From the NCBI RefSeq assembly GCF_026427775.1, contig NZ_CP044532.1, positions 2,232,001-2,296,000 on the forward strand: a stretch of 64,000 nt of DNA, read 5' to 3'. Numbering within the stretch: position 1 is the stretch's first letter; each line of letters starts with the position of its first letter. The translations under genes and the position numbers were made by a program. This stretch comes from Arthrobacter sp. CDRTa11. GTDB lineage: Bacteria; Actinomycetota; Actinomycetes; Actinomycetales; Micrococcaceae. The notes under the pieces are model-generated. The model ran no database searches, was not told the DNA's origin, and saw only the letters and a list, made by a program, of their open reading frames with translations. Positions 8,449 to 16,662 of the stretch are shown here, piece by piece.

Positions 8449-9363
8449 TTACCAGCCGCGTTCGGCGAGGCGGTGAGGTTGTGGGATTTCGTCGACGTTG
8501 ATGCCCGCTATGGCTTCGCCCAGGCCGCGGGAGGCCTTGGCGATAACGTCCGGGTCATCAAAGAAGGTGGTGGCCTTCACCACGGCGGCCGCGCGCTGGG
8601 CCGGGTTGCCGGACTTGAAGATGCCCGAGCCGACGAACACGCCGTCAGCGCCGAGCTGCATCATCATCGCCGCGTCCGCAGGGGTGGCGATGCCGCCGGC
8701 AGTGAACAGCACCACCGGAAGCTTGCCCGTGAGCGCAACTTCCTTGACCAGTTCGTACGGGGCCTGCAGTTCCTTCGCGGCAACGTACAGCTCGTCCTCG
8801 GGCAGCGAGGAGAGCCGGCGCAGCTCGGCACGGATCTGGCGCATGTGCGTGGTGGCGTTGGAAACATCTCCGGTGCCGGCCTCGCCCTTGGACCGGATCA
8901 TCGCCGCGCCCTCGTTGATCCGGCGCAGCGCCTCACCAAGGTTGGTGGCACCACAGACGAAGGGAACGGTGAATTCCCACTTGTCGATGTGGTTGGCATA
9001 GTCGGCCGGGGTCAGGACCTCGGACTCGTCAATGTAGTCAACGCCCAGGGACTGCAGGATCTGCGCCTCAACAAAGTGGCCGATCCTGGCCTTGGCCATG
9101 ACCGGCACGGACACGGCCTCGATGATCTTGTCGATCATGTCCGGATCCGACATCCGGGACACGCCGCCCTGGGCGCGGATATCAGCCGGCACACGTTCCA
9201 GCGCCATCACTGCAACGGCACCGGCATCTTCGGCGATGCGGGCCTGCTCGACGTTGACGACGTCCATGATGACGCCGCCCTTGAGCATCTCAGCCATACC
9301 GCGCTTCACGCGGCGGCTTCCAGCACCGGAGCTGAGACCACTTACGTGGCTGCTGTTCACCAA
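8449..9363 (-). CDS. pdxS: Pyridoxal 5'-phosphate synthase lyase subunit PdxS
   Basis: A 304-residue (beta/alpha)8 enzyme that makes pyridoxal phosphate from ribose 5-phosphate, glyceraldehyde 3-phosphate and ammonia. Family landmarks are [23 protein letters not shown] with the active-site lysine, [22 protein letters not shown] and [19 protein letters not shown]. Length is normal. The glutaminase partner pdxT is not adjacent, unlike the usual pdxST arrangement, so this is either a second, solitary copy or its partner lies elsewhere. It lies downstream of the aminotransferase on the same strand, and PLP enzymes (two aminotransferases and metY) are frequent in the window, which suggests cofactor supply. 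An inverted repeat at 9567-9615 probably separates it from the aminotransferase transcript. Confidence 0.95.
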   Translation of the reverse strand: MVNSSHVSGLSSGAGSRRVKRGMAEMLKGGVIMDVVNVEQARIAEDAGAVAVMALERVPADIRAQGGVSRMSDPDMIDKIIEAVSVPVMAKARIGHFVEAQILQSLGVDYIDESEVLTPADYANHIDKWEFTVPFVCGATNLGEALRRINEGAAMIRSKGEAGTGDVSNATTHMRQIRAELRRLSSLPEDELYVAAKELQAPYELVKEVALTGKLPVVLFTAGGIATPADAAMMMQLGADGVFVGSGIFKSGNPAQRAAAVVKATTFFDDPDVIAKASRGLGEAIAGINVDEIPQPHRLAERGW

Positions 9364-9566
9364 TAATTCCTCTATGTTTTGGAAATCAAACTCCTAACGG
9401 GACATGTCCGCTAGTTCGCTGGATCGGGTGACCCTGCCGTTAGAAGTTCTGTCTACTGAGTGACAAATCCTGACGGAATATCTCTGCGTTGCTATTTTTC
9501 ATCTACTGCCGGTTCTGCCTCAGGATCAGCGTTGCTTGCAAAAGGTGAACTCGCTGTATTTGCCGA

Positions 9567-9615
9567 CCCGAGCGGGCTCACGCGCAACAGGCATTGCGCG
9601 CGAGCCCGCTTCGGG
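9567..9615 (-). terminator. Strong inverted repeat downstream of the aminotransferase
   Basis: Arms CCCGAGCGGGCTCACGCGCAA (9567 onward) and a near-complement ending at 9615 form a long GC-rich stem with a short loop. It lies after the aminotransferase stop and before pdxS, both leftward genes, so it fits an intrinsic terminator. The U-tract is poor. Confidence 0.5.
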
Positions 9616-9729
9616 TTACGCGCAAAGCTGCCTCGCACGTGAACTCAATTCAGTCTGACTGCCGGGCCTTTGGCCCGTCTCTTCCAGCAGGGCAGCGACC
9701 GCTGGCCGGCAGGATTTCCGTCTCGCGCT

Positions 9730-11166
9730 TTAGGCTCTGGTGCCCGCAAGGGCGCTTTCGGCTTCCTTCAGCACCGCGGCTACGCTGGCAACCAGCCAGT
9801 CAATTTCGTCGCGGTTGAGGATGAGAGGCGGGGAGAATTGGATAAGAGGGGCGCCGCCCTGGTCTACAGCTGCCCGGCAGAGGACACCTGCCGACAGCAA
9901 CCCGGGGGCCAGATGATTTGCTACAAAATCGGCAGCATCTACCGGGTCGGCCCATGTGCGCTTTTCCTTGTCGGTGGCCAGCTCAAGGGTCCAGTGATAA
10001 CCGGCGCCTCGAACGTCTCCAACCAGGGCAAGCGAGCCCAGATCGGCCATGCGGGTTCGGAAGTAATCTTCGTTATGCCTGACGTTGCCCAGAACGTCTT
10101 CGCGTTCCATAATCGCCAGGTTGGCCAGCCCTGCGGCGCAGGCGGAAGGATTCCCTCCGTAAGTGAGGCCGTGCAGGTACATCCCTGCAGGACCATTGAG
10201 CACGGTATCGACCACGTCACTGGTGGCGATCATTGCGCCCAGCGGGACGTAGGCGGAAGCTATTCCCTTGGCGCAGGTGATGATGTCTGGTTTGAGGCCA
10301 AAACGCGTCGATGCAAACCATTCCCCGAGGCGGCCGAACCCGGTGATGACTTCATCCGCTACCAGCAAAATGCCGTATTTGTCGCAAATCGCCCTGACGC
10401 CTTCGCAGTATCCGCGGGGTGGGGTTACTGAACCGGCCGCGTTCTGAAGGGGTTCGATGAAGATGGCAGCTACTGTGTCCGGTCCTTCTTGGCGGATCAA
10501 TTCCTCAAGCTCGTGGAGCAGGAAGTCGGTGAACTGCTCCTCGGTCTCGTTGATCGGCCGCCTGTAACGGTTGGTATTCGAGAAATGGCGGGCACCATGC
10601 ATGAGCGGCTCGAATGGCTTCCGAAAGTTTGTCATGCCATTGATGGACAAAGCCGCAAACGATGTGCCGTGGTAGGCGTTCCTTCTGGCCAGGAACTTCA
10701 TCCGGGAACCTTCACCCTTGGCCTGATGGTACTGGCGAATGAGCTTGATGGCAGCTTCGTTGCTTTCGCTGCCGCCGGAGGTGAGGAAAACCCGGTCCAG
10801 GCCCTCAGGTGCGATCTCGGCGACCTTTGCGGCGAGCCGGACGGCGGGGGGGTGGGCATAGCCCCAGTTGGTGTAGTACGGCAGGTCAGTCATCTGGGCT
10901 TTGACTGCCTCCCCGATCTCCTCGCCGTGGCTGTAGCCGATTTGAACGCAGTACAAGCCAGCAAGAGCGTCGAGGTAACGGTTGCCCTTCTCGTCCTCCA
11001 GCCAGCACCCCTCGCCTTTGACCATGATGGCAGGAGGGGCCTCCGTGTAAGTATGGGCTCCGGTGAAGTGCATCAGGAGGTGCTTTTGGGCAAGGTCCTG
11101 CAGTTCCGAGGACTCCCGGGCTGCTGCGGACGTCTCGGGGGCAATGGTTTCGGTTGGCGTTGACAT
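9730..11166 (-). CDS. Class III PLP aminotransferase, probably amine/omega-amino acid:pyruvate transaminase
   Basis: A 478-residue class III (omega) aminotransferase of the putrescine/beta-alanine:pyruvate type. Visible are the N-terminal LDALAGLYCVQIGYSH, the phosphate-binding TSGGSESNEAAIKL, YHGTSFAALSI, the cofactor aspartate in LVADEVITGFGR, and the Schiff-base lysine in ITCAKGIAS. The ATG at 11166 (MSTPTE) follows AAAGAGAG and is preferred over the longer open frame, whose first 56 residues look non-coding. It lies 100 bp after the APC permease and shares that gene's operator-controlled promoter. The permease may import the amine or amino acid this enzyme deaminates. With alanine dehydrogenase at 16663 it could form a pyruvate/alanine cycle. 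Substrate is not resolved. Confidence 0.9.
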   Translation of the reverse strand: MSTPTETIAPETSAAARESSELQDLAQKHLLMHFTGAHTYTEAPPAIMVKGEGCWLEDEKGNRYLDALAGLYCVQIGYSHGEEIGEAVKAQMTDLPYYTNWGYAHPPAVRLAAKVAEIAPEGLDRVFLTSGGSESNEAAIKLIRQYHQAKGEGSRMKFLARRNAYHGTSFAALSINGMTNFRKPFEPLMHGARHFSNTNRYRRPINETEEQFTDFLLHELEELIRQEGPDTVAAIFIEPLQNAAGSVTPPRGYCEGVRAICDKYGILLVADEVITGFGRLGEWFASTRFGLKPDIITCAKGIASAYVPLGAMIATSDVVDTVLNGPAGMYLHGLTYGGNPSACAAGLANLAIMEREDVLGNVRHNEDYFRTRMADLGSLALVGDVRGAGYHWTLELATDKEKRTWADPVDAADFVANHLAPGLLSAGVLCRAAVDQGGAPLIQFSPPLILNRDEIDWLVASVAAVLKEAESALAGTRA

Positions 11167-11266
11167 GGCGGTTCTCTCTTTCTTGTGAATCCCACCTGCC
11201 CGGTGCAAGGGACAAGCGGACAGGCGGTGGCGGGCACCAACTGGTGCCACACTCAGGTTCTGAGGG

Positions 11267-12682
11267 TCAGGGGTTTCCCGCTGTTGCTTCCTGGCTGGTG
11301 CGTACAGGGAGCTCTGGTGTTTCGATCTCCTCAAAGGTGACCTCGGGCAGCGGGCGGCGGAACATCCTGGTCAGGGACAACAGCCAGACCAAGCCGAGAC
11401 CGATCCAAATAAAGCCCACCCAAAAGGCGACTTCCGTGAGCTGGGTCCAGAGCCATAATGTAAGGGCAACACCAATGCCTGGCACGACGGCATAGCGGAG
11501 GATTGCGCGCGCACCACGATTGCCCTTGTCGATTACGTAGTGCTTGATGACGGTTAGATTCACGAAGGTGAAGGCGGAAAGGGCGCCGAAGCTGATCAGT
11601 GCCGCAGCAGTCGTGCCGTCAATGAACAGCGCGGTGAGGCCGAATGCACCTGAAATTACTGTGGCATTGACGGGGGTGCTGAAGCGCGTGTTCATTTGCC
11701 CGAAGACCCGCTTCGGCAACGCAGCGTCGCGCCCCATCGCGTAGAGGATGCGTGAAACGCTTGCCTGAGAGGCCATTGCGCAGGCAAAAAGGCCGGCGCA
11801 GTAGGCGGCGGTGAAGAACACGGACAGCCATTCCCCGCCTGCGTGAGTCATGACCTCCAGCGTCGCGGCGTCGACGTTTTCGAATGTGTAGCCGGGGAAG
11901 ACCATCTGCGCGGTGTAAGCGATTCCGATGTAGAGGCCTCCACCGATCAAAGTGCAAAGCAGGATGGCCCGGGGAATTTTCACCCTCGGATTATCTGTCT
12001 CTTCGGCCAGCGTGGACACCGCATCGAAGCCCAGGAAAGAAAGGCATAGCATTGCAGCGCCGGCGATCACTCCTCCGATGGGCATATCGGGGGAGAAGAA
12101 CGGTGTGATAGGTGATGGTAGGTCCTGGCCGCCCATAGTCTGAACTGAGGCCAGAATAAAGACCGCGATGAAGACAAGCTGGAACCCGACCATGACCAGG
12201 TTCATTTTAGCCACCATCTTAATGCCCAAAATGTTCAGCCCTGTGACGAGGACAACAGCGCCGACGATCCAGACGGCGACAGGCACCTCCGGAGTGTATG
12301 GCTGCAGATAGATGCCCAAAAACAGGTAGCAGATCATCGGCAGCAGAATGTAGTCGAGCAACAAGGCCCAGCCCACGACGAAGCTGGTGTTAGCACCAAA
12401 TGTCCGCCGGACGAACGTGTAGGTCGAACCCGAGCTAGGGTGCGCCTTCACCATCGCACCGTAGCTGGTTGCCGTGAACAGCATCGCAATCAGGGTCACG
12501 ATGTATGCCGCTGCAACATGTCCCTCGCTCATGACGCTCACATAGCCAAAAGTTGTGAATACCGTCAACGGAACCATGTAGGCCAATCCAAAGAGGACCA
12601 GTGCGGGCAAGCCCAGCACGCGCTTATAGCGTGGGGATGCAGCCGCTTCCGATGGGGCGGTTTGGGAAGTGGAAGAATTCAT
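11267..12682 (-). CDS. APC family amino acid/amine permease
   Basis: A 471-residue membrane transporter with about twelve hydrophobic helices and the amino acid-polyamine-organocation signature near the N-terminus (VLGLPALVLFGLAYMVPLTVF) plus SSGSTYTFVRRTFG. It resembles PuuP-type and other amine or amino acid uptake carriers. The ATG at 12682 is well placed. It is the first gene of a leftward unit with the class III aminotransferase and is divergent from the Tmm-like monooxygenase; each side has its own copy of the operator in the gap. Likely role: import of the amine or amino acid feeding the pathway, powered by a proton or sodium gradient. Confidence 0.9.
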   Translation of the reverse strand: MNSSTSQTAPSEAAASPRYKRVLGLPALVLFGLAYMVPLTVFTTFGYVSVMSEGHVAAAYIVTLIAMLFTATSYGAMVKAHPSSGSTYTFVRRTFGANTSFVVGWALLLDYILLPMICYLFLGIYLQPYTPEVPVAVWIVGAVVLVTGLNILGIKMVAKMNLVMVGFQLVFIAVFILASVQTMGGQDLPSPITPFFSPDMPIGGVIAGAAMLCLSFLGFDAVSTLAEETDNPRVKIPRAILLCTLIGGGLYIGIAYTAQMVFPGYTFENVDAATLEVMTHAGGEWLSVFFTAAYCAGLFACAMASQASVSRILYAMGRDAALPKRVFGQMNTRFSTPVNATVISGAFGLTALFIDGTTAAALISFGALSAFTFVNLTVIKHYVIDKGNRGARAILRYAVVPGIGVALTLWLWTQLTEVAFWVGFIWIGLGLVWLLSLTRMFRRPLPEVTFEEIETPELPVRTSQEATAGNP

Positions 12683-12909
12683 GTTGGGCCACTTTCTTTA
12701 CTGTTCTGAGGGATGGCCGACGCATCGACCAGCCAACAGTGTTTCCACCATAGTGGATAACTTCCACTGACGGTGGTGTTATTTAAGTTGATTGGCACCG
12801 TCCCGCTGATGTCGGGCCGGCGGCTTGCGCCCGGATCACGCCGTAGGGATACGGGCGGCATGGAAGCGAAAAAGCCTTTTGGTTCTCACCAAGGTAGGAG
12901 CGATGTTAT

Positions 12910-12968
12910 GAGCGTGCACTCCGATCGAAGCGTACGTTCAGTAAAGCATGACTTTTTCAGCATGTGAA
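12910..12968 (-). promoter_or_regulatory. Promoter and 30-bp tandem operator of the permease-aminotransferase unit
   Basis: On the minus strand: -35 TTCACA (12968-12963), 17-bp spacer, -10 TTTACT (12945-12940), then the operator directly adjoining at 12939-12910. Its halves are GAACGTACGCTTC and GGAGTGCACGCTC, joined by GATC. The same -35, -10 and GATC linker are found at the promoter of the NtaA/SnaA-type monooxygenase. Confidence 0.75.
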
Positions 12969-12991
12969 GTGGAGCACCAAACTTTTCACGC

Positions 12992-13053
12992 TTGTGTCGC
13001 AGGCCACTCCGTGCTCTACTTTTGCGAGTGAGCTTCTAACGGAGTGCACTCCC
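12992..13053 (+). promoter_or_regulatory. Promoter and 30-bp tandem operator of the Tmm-like monooxygenase
   Basis: -35 TTGTGT (12992-12997), 17-bp spacer, -10 TCTACT (13015-13020), operator 13024-13053 with halves GCGAGTGAGCTTC and GGAGTGCACTCCC joined by TAAC. The second half contains the perfect 12-bp palindrome GGAGTGCACTCC (13041-13052), the most symmetric site seen. Confidence 0.75.
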
Positions 13054-13184
13054 TTTTATCTACAGGCGTAGAACGACAGCCGTGTAGAAGGGCCGGGGTC
13101 CCGCTTCCGGTTGCGACGTGACCCTGCTTGCCTGGATCGATCGGGCTTGCCGATCTGCCCCTTTTTGTAACTAAGGAGACTTGG

Positions 13185-14549
13185 ATGAATAAACGCATCG
13201 CCATTATTGGGGCCGGCCCCAGCGGAATGGCTCAGTTGAGGGCCTTCGAATCCGCCCGGGCAAAGGGCGTGGATGTGCCGGAGGTGGTTTGCTTTGAAAA
13301 GCAGCGCGACTGGGGTGGCCAATGGAATTACACCTGGCGCACAGGCTTGGATGAGTACGGAGAGCCGGTTCATTCAAGTATGTACCGGCATCTGTGGTCC
13401 AACGCGCCCAAAGAATGTCTGGAGTTCGCGGAGTACACCTTTGACGAGCACTTCGGCCACCCCGTCTCGTCATACCCCCCACGGCAGGTCCTGTGGGACT
13501 ACATTCAGGGGCGGGCACTGCAGAGCAATGTCCGCCAGTACGTACGCTTCGAGACCTCAGTACGTGCAGTGCAGTATTTGGCCGCGGAAGATGCTTTTGC
13601 CGTCACGAGTGTTCACCTCCCGACAGGTGAAACAACCACCGACCTCTACACCGAGGTGGTCGTTGCCAACGGACACTTTTCCACACCCAACATGCCTGCT
13701 TTCCCAGGCATTGAGACCTTTCCCGGACGCATCTGTCACGCCCATGACTTCCGTGGTGCTGAGGACCTGGGGGGTAAGGATGTGCTGCTTATCGGAAGCT
13801 CATATTCCGCTGAGGACATCGGGATCCAGGCCCACAAAATGGGCGCCAGAAGCGTAACTTTCAGCTACCGGACCCGCCCCATGGGCTTCGGATGGCCGGA
13901 CGGGGCTCGGGAGTTGCCCTTAGTGCAACGCTTTGAGGGGCGGCGTGCATACTTTGCGAACGGCGAGTCGCACGAGTTTGACGCAGTGTTCCTATGCACG
14001 GGTTACAAGCACCATTTCCCTTTTCTTCCCAGCGACCTTGCTTTGAAGACCCAAAACTGCCTTTATCCGGACCACCTCTATAAAGGTGTTGTTTCGGAGG
14101 CAAACCAGCGGCTGTTCTTCCTGGGAATGCAGGATCAATGGTTCACCTTCAACATGTTTGATGCCCAGGCCTGGTATGTCCGCGATGTCATCCTCGGCCA
14201 GGCGAGCCTTCCCTCCCCGCATCAGCGACGAGCGGAGATCGATACGTGGCGGGAACGCCAGGAAAGCCTCTCCGGCGACAAGGACGAGGTGCAGTTTCAG
14301 GCCGATTACATAAAGGACCTTATCGAAGCAACTGATTATCCGATGTTTGACCTCGAAGAAGTTGTGGCTACTTTCCTGGCTTGGCAAGAGGACAAGAAAG
14401 CCGACATCCTTCGCTATCGTGACGTGTGCTACAGATCCATCATGACGTGTACGTTGGCCACGCCGCACCACACGCGTTGGCTCGATGCCATGGACGACTC
14501 ATTCGATACCTATCTTGGCCCCGCCCTCGCCGAGGCAGCCCCACGTTAA
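13185..14549 (+). CDS. Flavin-containing monooxygenase resembling trimethylamine monooxygenase
   Basis: A 454-residue class B flavoprotein monooxygenase. The FAD Rossmann motif GAGPSG is at residues 9-14, the FMO signature FPGRICHAHDF (FxGxxxHxxxF) follows, and LLIGSSYSAED begins the NADPH-binding domain. Beyond these, WNYTWRTGLDEYGEPVHSSM, LWSNAPKE, CTGYKHHFPFLP and GMQDQWFTFNMFDAQAW look, from memory, very like bacterial trimethylamine monooxygenase (Tmm), so an N-oxygenation of a small amine is likely. The ATG at 13185 has AAGGAG upstream and gives the usual N-terminus. It is a single-gene unit controlled by the shared operator and closed by a hairpin at 14564. I leave the symbol blank because the substrate may differ from trimethylamine. 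Confidence 0.88.
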   Translation: MNKRIAIIGAGPSGMAQLRAFESARAKGVDVPEVVCFEKQRDWGGQWNYTWRTGLDEYGEPVHSSMYRHLWSNAPKECLEFAEYTFDEHFGHPVSSYPPRQVLWDYIQGRALQSNVRQYVRFETSVRAVQYLAAEDAFAVTSVHLPTGETTTDLYTEVVVANGHFSTPNMPAFPGIETFPGRICHAHDFRGAEDLGGKDVLLIGSSYSAEDIGIQAHKMGARSVTFSYRTRPMGFGWPDGARELPLVQRFEGRRAYFANGESHEFDAVFLCTGYKHHFPFLPSDLALKTQNCLYPDHLYKGVVSEANQRLFFLGMQDQWFTFNMFDAQAWYVRDVILGQASLPSPHQRRAEIDTWRERQESLSGDKDEVQFQADYIKDLIEATDYPMFDLEEVVATFLAWQEDKKADILRYRDVCYRSIMTCTLATPHHTRWLDAMDDSFDTYLGPALAEAAPR

Positions 14550-14563
14550 GTCCTACCTGCATG

Positions 14564-14604
14564 CCTCGGCAGGAAGGCTCCCGTGAGGAGCCATCCTGCC
14601 GAGG
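14564..14604 (+). terminator. Intrinsic terminator of the Tmm-like gene
   Basis: An 18-bp stem with one mismatch: arms start CCTCGGCAGGAAGG (14564) and end CATCCTGCCGAGG (14604), with loop CGTGA, followed by TTTGCT. Confidence 0.8.
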
Positions 14605-14755
14605 TTTGCTCTAGGTACAGCGAGAGGCGGGGTTGCCATGCCTGACGAGAAGCCGCGCGAGTTTGCGTTCTTCCCGAGCCAGCACCATGACAATCTCAAA
14701 CGCTGTTCCTGAAGGCTGAATGCATCTGCAGTTCTTTGGTTCCCATAGTTTCCGC

Positions 14756-14816
14756 TTGTGCCGCAGGTCACGAACATGCTCTAATTAGAAGTGAGCTCCT
14801 AACGGAGTACACTTTC
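14756..14816 (+). promoter_or_regulatory. Promoter and 30-bp tandem operator of the aldehyde dehydrogenase
   Basis: -35 TTGTGC (14756-14761), 18-bp spacer, -10 TCTAAT (14780-14785), operator 14787-14816 with halves AGAAGTGAGCTCC and GGAGTACACTTTC joined by TAAC. The whole segment from the -35 onward closely resembles the promoters at 12992 and 26755. Confidence 0.75.
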
Positions 14817-14900
14817 ACTTGGTGGGTCGGTAAGCAAGCATCGGCCCTGCCCTAGGTAACGTCTAGCGGCCCTTGCAAGCCGCTCAGGATGGAGTCGTAG

Positions 14901-16262
14901 ATGTACCAGATCGTCAATCCAGCAACAGGTTTGTTGGTAGAAGAGTTTCCAACAGCAACCAACGAGCAGGTGAGCGCGGCTGTCGGCCGCTCACATGACG
15001 CTTACCGGCTGTGGCGGGAGCGGCCGGTCGAAGACCGGGTCTTGGCGGTGAAGCGTGCAGGCGAGCTCTTTCGCGAACGGAGCGAAGAACTTGCAGCCAT
15101 CATTGCCCAAGAGATGGGCAAGAGGATTGACGAGGGCAAGGGCGAACTGCAACTTGTGTCAGACATCTTCGCCTATTATGCCGAGAACGGGCCGGCGCTG
15201 CTTTCCGACGAGCAGCTGGAGATCAAAGGCGGAAAGGCGCTGATCCAGAAGCGCCCCGTGGGTTCACTAATCGGTGTTATGCCGTGGAACTACCCGTATT
15301 ACCAGGTTGCCCGCTTTGTTGCCCCAAATCTGGTTCTCGGTAATACCATCCTGCTCAAGCACGCACGGAACTGCCCCCGTTCCGCCGCCGCCATCGAGCA
15401 GCTCCTCCATGACGCGGGCGTCCCTGAAGATGCTTACATCAACATCTACGCCACGAGCGACCAAATCGCCTGGATGCTTTCCGATGACCGGATCCAAGGC
15501 ATCTCTCTGACTGGAAGCGAACGGGCTGGTGCGGCGGTGGGTGCCACAGCCGGACGCAACCTTAAAAAATGCGTTCTGGAACTCGGCGGATCCGACCCCC
15601 TGATCGTGCTCGATACCGCCGACATGGACAACACCGTTGACACCGTCGTCAGCGCAAGAATGGGCAACAATGGCCAGGCCTGCAACTCACCCAAGCGGAT
15701 CATCGTGATGGACGACCTCTTCGAAGAGTTCGTTGAAAAGGTAACGGCCCGTATGTCCTACTACAAACCAGGTGACCCCGCCGATCCGCAGACGACGCTC
15801 GCCCCGCTCTCTTCCCAGCAAGCCGCCGACGAGCTGATCGAACAGATCCAGGACGCCGTCGACAAGGGTGCCTCCCTGCTGACCGGCGGAAGGCACATTG
15901 ACAGACCAGGGGCGTTCGTCGAACCAGCAGTCCTGACCGGGGTGACGAAGGACATGCGCGCGTACTACGAGGAGCTCTTCGGCCCCGCCATCGTGATCTA
16001 CCGCGCCGCCAGCGAGGATGAAGCCATCGCTTTGGCCAACGACTCGGTTTACGGCCTTGGCGCCAGCGTCTTCAGTGCAGACCCCACACGTGCCCAGCGG
16101 GTCGGTGACAGGCTCGAATCAGGCATGATCACGGTTAACACCCCACCGGGTTCACTGCCTGACGTACCGTTCGGAGGTATCAAGCGTTCAGGCATCGGCC
16201 GCGAACTTGGCCCTCTCGGCATTGAGGAATTCATGAACAAGAGGGCCGTCCGCCTGCCTTAG
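14901..16262 (+). CDS. NAD(P)-dependent aldehyde dehydrogenase (succinate-semialdehyde dehydrogenase-like)
   Basis: A 453-residue aldehyde dehydrogenase, slightly short at the N-terminus as in the YneI/Sad-type subfamily. Catalytic features are present: PWNYPYYQ and LKHARN for the cofactor site, the glutamate in VLELGGSDPLIVL, the nucleophile in NGQACNSPKRI, and the C-terminal PFGGIKRSGIGRELG. It is controlled by the shared operator and so belongs to the same regulon as the monooxygenases and the aminotransferase. The likely role is oxidation of an aldehyde released by N-dealkylation or transamination. Its natural aldehyde is not known; a second, different family member lies at 21451. Confidence 0.92.
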   Translation: MYQIVNPATGLLVEEFPTATNEQVSAAVGRSHDAYRLWRERPVEDRVLAVKRAGELFRERSEELAAIIAQEMGKRIDEGKGELQLVSDIFAYYAENGPALLSDEQLEIKGGKALIQKRPVGSLIGVMPWNYPYYQVARFVAPNLVLGNTILLKHARNCPRSAAAIEQLLHDAGVPEDAYINIYATSDQIAWMLSDDRIQGISLTGSERAGAAVGATAGRNLKKCVLELGGSDPLIVLDTADMDNTVDTVVSARMGNNGQACNSPKRIIVMDDLFEEFVEKVTARMSYYKPGDPADPQTTLAPLSSQQAADELIEQIQDAVDKGASLLTGGRHIDRPGAFVEPAVLTGVTKDMRAYYEELFGPAIVIYRAASEDEAIALANDSVYGLGASVFSADPTRAQRVGDRLESGMITVNTPPGSLPDVPFGGIKRSGIGRELGPLGIEEFMNKRAVRLP

Positions 16263-16662
16263 CGCAAGCTTGCCAAGCACGTGCATCGGGACCAAGATAC
16301 TCGTCTTGCCACCAGGGTGTGTGTCCCTGGCCAGCTTCACGGACGTACCTACATGTTCGAACTCGTTGCCAGTCCATCAGACCCCTAACGAATGCATTTC
16401 CGATGAGCACCCCGGTATTGGGGCGGGATGTTCATTTGCATGTACTCCGAGTACTCCGCCGCATGCCCAGGTTCGAATACCTCAAACAACGTTTCGGGTA
16501 ACAGCCGGATCCTGGCGATGCTCGCATGTATTCCGGAACTTCCGAATTTGCGTCTACTACGCACGCGAACGACTGGCTTCATCACCTGTGGATGTGCTTA
16601 GTAGCTTCAGCTTTTTCTGCCACCGCCCCTAATAACAACCCATCTATTTGAAGGTAACCGAC
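16263..16662. other. Intergenic stretch ahead of alanine dehydrogenase
   Basis: No gene accepted. A near-palindrome ATTCCGGAACTTCCGAAT (16530-16547) lies about 115 bp before the alanine dehydrogenase start and may be an operator. The 30-bp operator of the neighbouring regulon is not present. Confidence 0.45.

Noticed and set aside
8401..9366. 321-codon plus-strand open frame antisense to pdxS
   Set aside because: Low-complexity composition caused by the reverse reading of pdxS.
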